A stretch of DNA of 14,933 nt, taken from positions 1-14,933 of the forward strand of contig DMNP01000021.1 of the NCBI GenBank assembly GCA_003452695.1, in the 5' to 3' direction. The translations under genes and the position numbers were made by a program. The notes under the pieces are model-generated. The model saw only the letters and a program-made list of their open reading frames with translations. It had not been told where the DNA came from and did no database searches. This document shows, piece by piece, positions 13,074-14,933 of the stretch (within the stretch, counting starts at the first letter, position 1; the number at the start of each line of letters is the position of its first letter). This stretch comes from Eggerthellaceae bacterium. GTDB lineage: Bacteria > Actinomycetota > Coriobacteriia > Coriobacteriales > Eggerthellaceae.

Positions 13074-13282
13074 AGCTGTGTGAGCAAGGAATGCGCGGGC
13101 GAGGGTGGCAAACGTAGAGAGCCGGCTGCCGACGCGCTGGCGACGCCTCCCGCCGAGGAGTTCGGCAAGCTCGCGCGAGTGCCCGGTGGGGCTGCGCAAA
13201 GAATAGGACGACAGCTCGCACCTCCCATGGCCGGGTGTACGCGAATGCGTTTCTCAAGATGGGGAAGGCTTGTCTCCCTCGT

Positions 13283-14725
13283 TTATTGTTCCAGTTCGAT
13301 GGAGAGCCTCAGGTAGAACAGGTCGTCTTGGTCTTTCAGGTCGAGGCCCGTGAGCTCCTCGATGCGACGCAGGCGGTATTTCAGCGTATTCAGGTGCACG
13401 TGCAGGCGGCGGGCGCATTCTGCCTGGTTGCAGCCCGTGGCCACGTACGCCCGAAGGGTTTGCGGCAGGTCGGAGCGCGCGCCCTCGTCATAGGTGGAAA
13501 GCGTTGCGAGCGCCGGATGCAGCAAGTCGGCCGTGGCGGGCTCATTTCTCAGGGTTTCCAGCAGGAAGGGCAGGGCGAGGTCGCGGCAGTAGCGCACGCC
13601 CGGCTCCGCTGCAGATTCGCTGGAGAAGCGTGCCTGGCGCCAGGCCACGGGGGCTCGCACGATGCCTGCTATCTGCATCGAGATGCCGATAGCGGCACTC
13701 TTCGCGTCGAATCGCCGTACGATTTGATTGACGAGCCCGGAAAGGGCGTTTTCGTTCACGAGGAACGCGACGGCGTCCCCGACCTCGCATGCCAGGCATG
13801 AGGTCGGGGATTTCTCGATCTCCGTTGCGAGGAGCAGGCGTTGCGTGCGGTTGCGGATGGCGAGACTTTGCACGCAAACCAGGTAGTACCCTTGGGCTCT
13901 GCCGACCGCATCGGCCAGCCGTTCGCGCGCCTCATGGGTGATTTCCTTACCGCCGATGAGGTCGGACAAGGCGTGGTGCTGGGATTGGTAGGGCGAGAGC
14001 GCGTCGGTGAATTCGCCCGCTTGCGCCAGATAAGGTGCGAATGCCTCTTCGATGCTCATGGCGAGCCCGATTTTCGCCTCGTCGTGCGGGAAGCACATGA
14101 TGAAACCGGTGCGCTCGCCGTTCTGGCTCAGGTACCTGCTCACCGCCACTTCGCCGTCGGGGCCGTACGATGCACGCGCGAAATCGGTTAGGTCGTGCTG
14201 CACGGCGCCGGCTTTGTCGGTGAAGTACCCTCCTATGAGTTCGGCTCCCAAGCTGCCCCGTTGTTCTAGGTTTCTCCTGAGCTGGGCGTTCGAAAGCCGA
14301 TCGAGGCGCGTGGCTGCGAGGAGCGTCCCGTCGATGCCGAACACCATGAACGGCTCGCGCAGCGTCGGGTCTGTCGCCTCCAGCATTTCATCGAGCGGGC
14401 TGCCGAGCGCGGCGGCTTTCATGAGGCGTTGATCGATTTCGTTGAAGTAGTCGAAAGCCGAGAGCACGTCGTTGAGCAGCTCCTCGTAGTCGGACTCGCG
14501 GCACACGATGTGGCTTTTCCCGCTGGCCAGGATGAGCGCGTCGGCGTACTCGGGATCTTTCAGGTAGTCGCGCGCCTGGCCGATATAGACGTATTCGCGC
14601 GACGAGCGTTGTTGGCTGCTCGAGAGGAACCGCATGCCGTGGATGGTGCGCTCGTTATCTTGCAGGTTGCTTTCGGTGTTGTGGCGCGCCAAATAGCTTT
14701 CTATCATCGACATGCTCAACTTCAT
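13283..14725 (-). CDS. PucR/CdaR-type transcriptional regulator
   Basis: The protein has 480 residues. The C-terminus (433-480) contains NQAECARRLHVHLNTLKYRL, then RRIEELTGLDL, the hallmark helix-turn-helix of the PucR C-terminal domain, ending with LFYLRLSIELE. The middle region (about 270-400) fits the degenerate GGDEF-like segment of this family. The N-terminal half probably senses a ligand; a piece at about 125-150 (EPFMVFGIDGTLLAAT) looks like a GAF/PAS-type strand pattern. The start at 14725 has GAGGA about 11 bases upstream; M5 and M7 are alternatives. PucR-type regulators usually activate nearby catabolic genes in response to substrate. It is divergent from the gene starting at 14909 and converges on the transporter/methyltransferase-remnant pair, so it may control both. 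The stop is TAA. There is no membrane segment. Confidence 0.88.
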   Translation of the reverse strand: MKLSMSMIESYLARHNTESNLQDNERTIHGMRFLSSSQQRSSREYVYIGQARDYLKDPEYADALILASGKSHIVCRESDYEELLNDVLSAFDYFNEIDQRLMKAAALGSPLDEMLEATDPTLREPFMVFGIDGTLLAATRLDRLSNAQLRRNLEQRGSLGAELIGGYFTDKAGAVQHDLTDFARASYGPDGEVAVSRYLSQNGERTGFIMCFPHDEAKIGLAMSIEEAFAPYLAQAGEFTDALSPYQSQHHALSDLIGGKEITHEARERLADAVGRAQGYYLVCVQSLAIRNRTQRLLLATEIEKSPTSCLACEVGDAVAFLVNENALSGLVNQIVRRFDAKSAAIGISMQIAGIVRAPVAWRQARFSSESAAEPGVRYCRDLALPFLLETLRNEPATADLLHPALATLSTYDEGARSDLPQTLRAYVATGCNQAECARRLHVHLNTLKYRLRRIEELTGLDLKDQDDLFYLRLSIELEQ

Positions 14726-14768
14726 AACTACGCATCCTCAATTTGTATGAAACAGCTAAATTCAAATG

Positions 14769-14790
14769 AACGATACAGTTGATTATCGTT
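14769..14790. promoter_or_regulatory. Candidate operator: perfect 7-bp inverted repeat between divergent genes
   Basis: AACGATA (14769-14775) is the exact reverse complement of TATCGTT (14784-14790), eight bases apart, so the centres are about 15 bp apart, consistent with a dimeric helix-turn-helix protein. It lies 44 bp upstream of the regulator's start and about 120 bp upstream of the gene at 14909, in AT-rich DNA. The neighbouring PucR-type protein is the obvious candidate binder, for autoregulation and activation of the divergent gene. Confidence 0.45.
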
Positions 14791-14908
14791 TGGTTCGGAC
14801 GTGGTGATTGTGCAAATAGCCGAGTAATATAAAGGTACCACATGCGCAGATGGTTGAGCGAGACAAAAGCGATTCGTTAGTTCTTATCATACAAAGGAGC
14901 GTGCCATT

Positions 14909-14933
14909 ATGAGCGATCAGCCGCAATTCGACT
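14909..14933 (+). CDS. Start of an unidentified gene (3' truncated by window)
   Basis: AAAGGAG (14893-14899) lies nine bases before an ATG, and the frame reads MSDQPQFD up to the window edge. The strong ribosome site and the long AT-rich upstream region shared with the divergent regulator support a real gene. Eight residues are too few to identify it. By position it is the best candidate for the regulator's target, possibly another methyltransferase or corrinoid protein. Confidence 0.6.

Overview
The window is GC-rich DNA from an anaerobe that I would place in the Coriobacteriia, family Eggerthellaceae (Eggerthella/Gordonibacter-like). That placement rests on remembered gene content and codon use, not on a search. 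The gene set points to corrinoid-dependent methyl-group metabolism: MttB-family methyltransferases, a methyl-THF:corrinoid methyltransferase, a broken URO-D-type methyltransferase, a MetH-activation-like protein, and a PucR-type regulator with an MFS transporter. A MobB-MobA fusion fits a lineage rich in molybdoenzymes.

Region 1 (1-5640, + strand) looks like one operon. It holds the 3' end of one MttB-family gene, a complete divergent MttB paralog, a stand-alone hydantoinase/oxoprolinase (HyuA-like ASKHA) protein, a pterin-binding methyl-THF:corrinoid methyltransferase with its key residues, and a 77-residue unknown protein. A clear intrinsic terminator closes it. The likely scheme is methyl transfer from a methylated amine to a corrinoid protein (not in the window, presumably upstream) and then to THF. 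The ASKHA protein may be the ATP-dependent activator, but that is inference. TAG is the ordinary stop of most genes here, so the MttB proteins are non-pyrrolysine types.

Region 2 (5816-8493) is a small divergent module. Two minus-strand genes encode a MetH-activation-domain-like protein and a three-part beta-rich protein. A plus-strand gene encodes a paralog of the latter. The paralogs have a central segment resembling DUF4430/transcobalamin-C-like domains and an Ig-like C-terminus, but no signal peptide. Together they suggest an intracellular corrinoid-handling or activation set, possibly undescribed.

Region 3 (8647-9962) is a mobBA fusion gene with a good promoter.

Region 4 (9963-11220) has no credible gene. 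It is packed with three different repeat families: a REP-like 28-bp element in inverted pairs, a 13-bp tandem array capped by an inverted unit that makes a long hairpin, and a 25-bp element in ++-- order at about 104-bp spacing.

Region 5 (11221-14933) holds an MFS transporter, the remnant of a URO-D-type corrinoid methyltransferase (internal deletion plus frameshift), a minus-strand PucR-type regulator, and, divergent from it, the first eight codons of another gene. It looks like a partly decayed uptake-and-demethylation locus with its own regulator.
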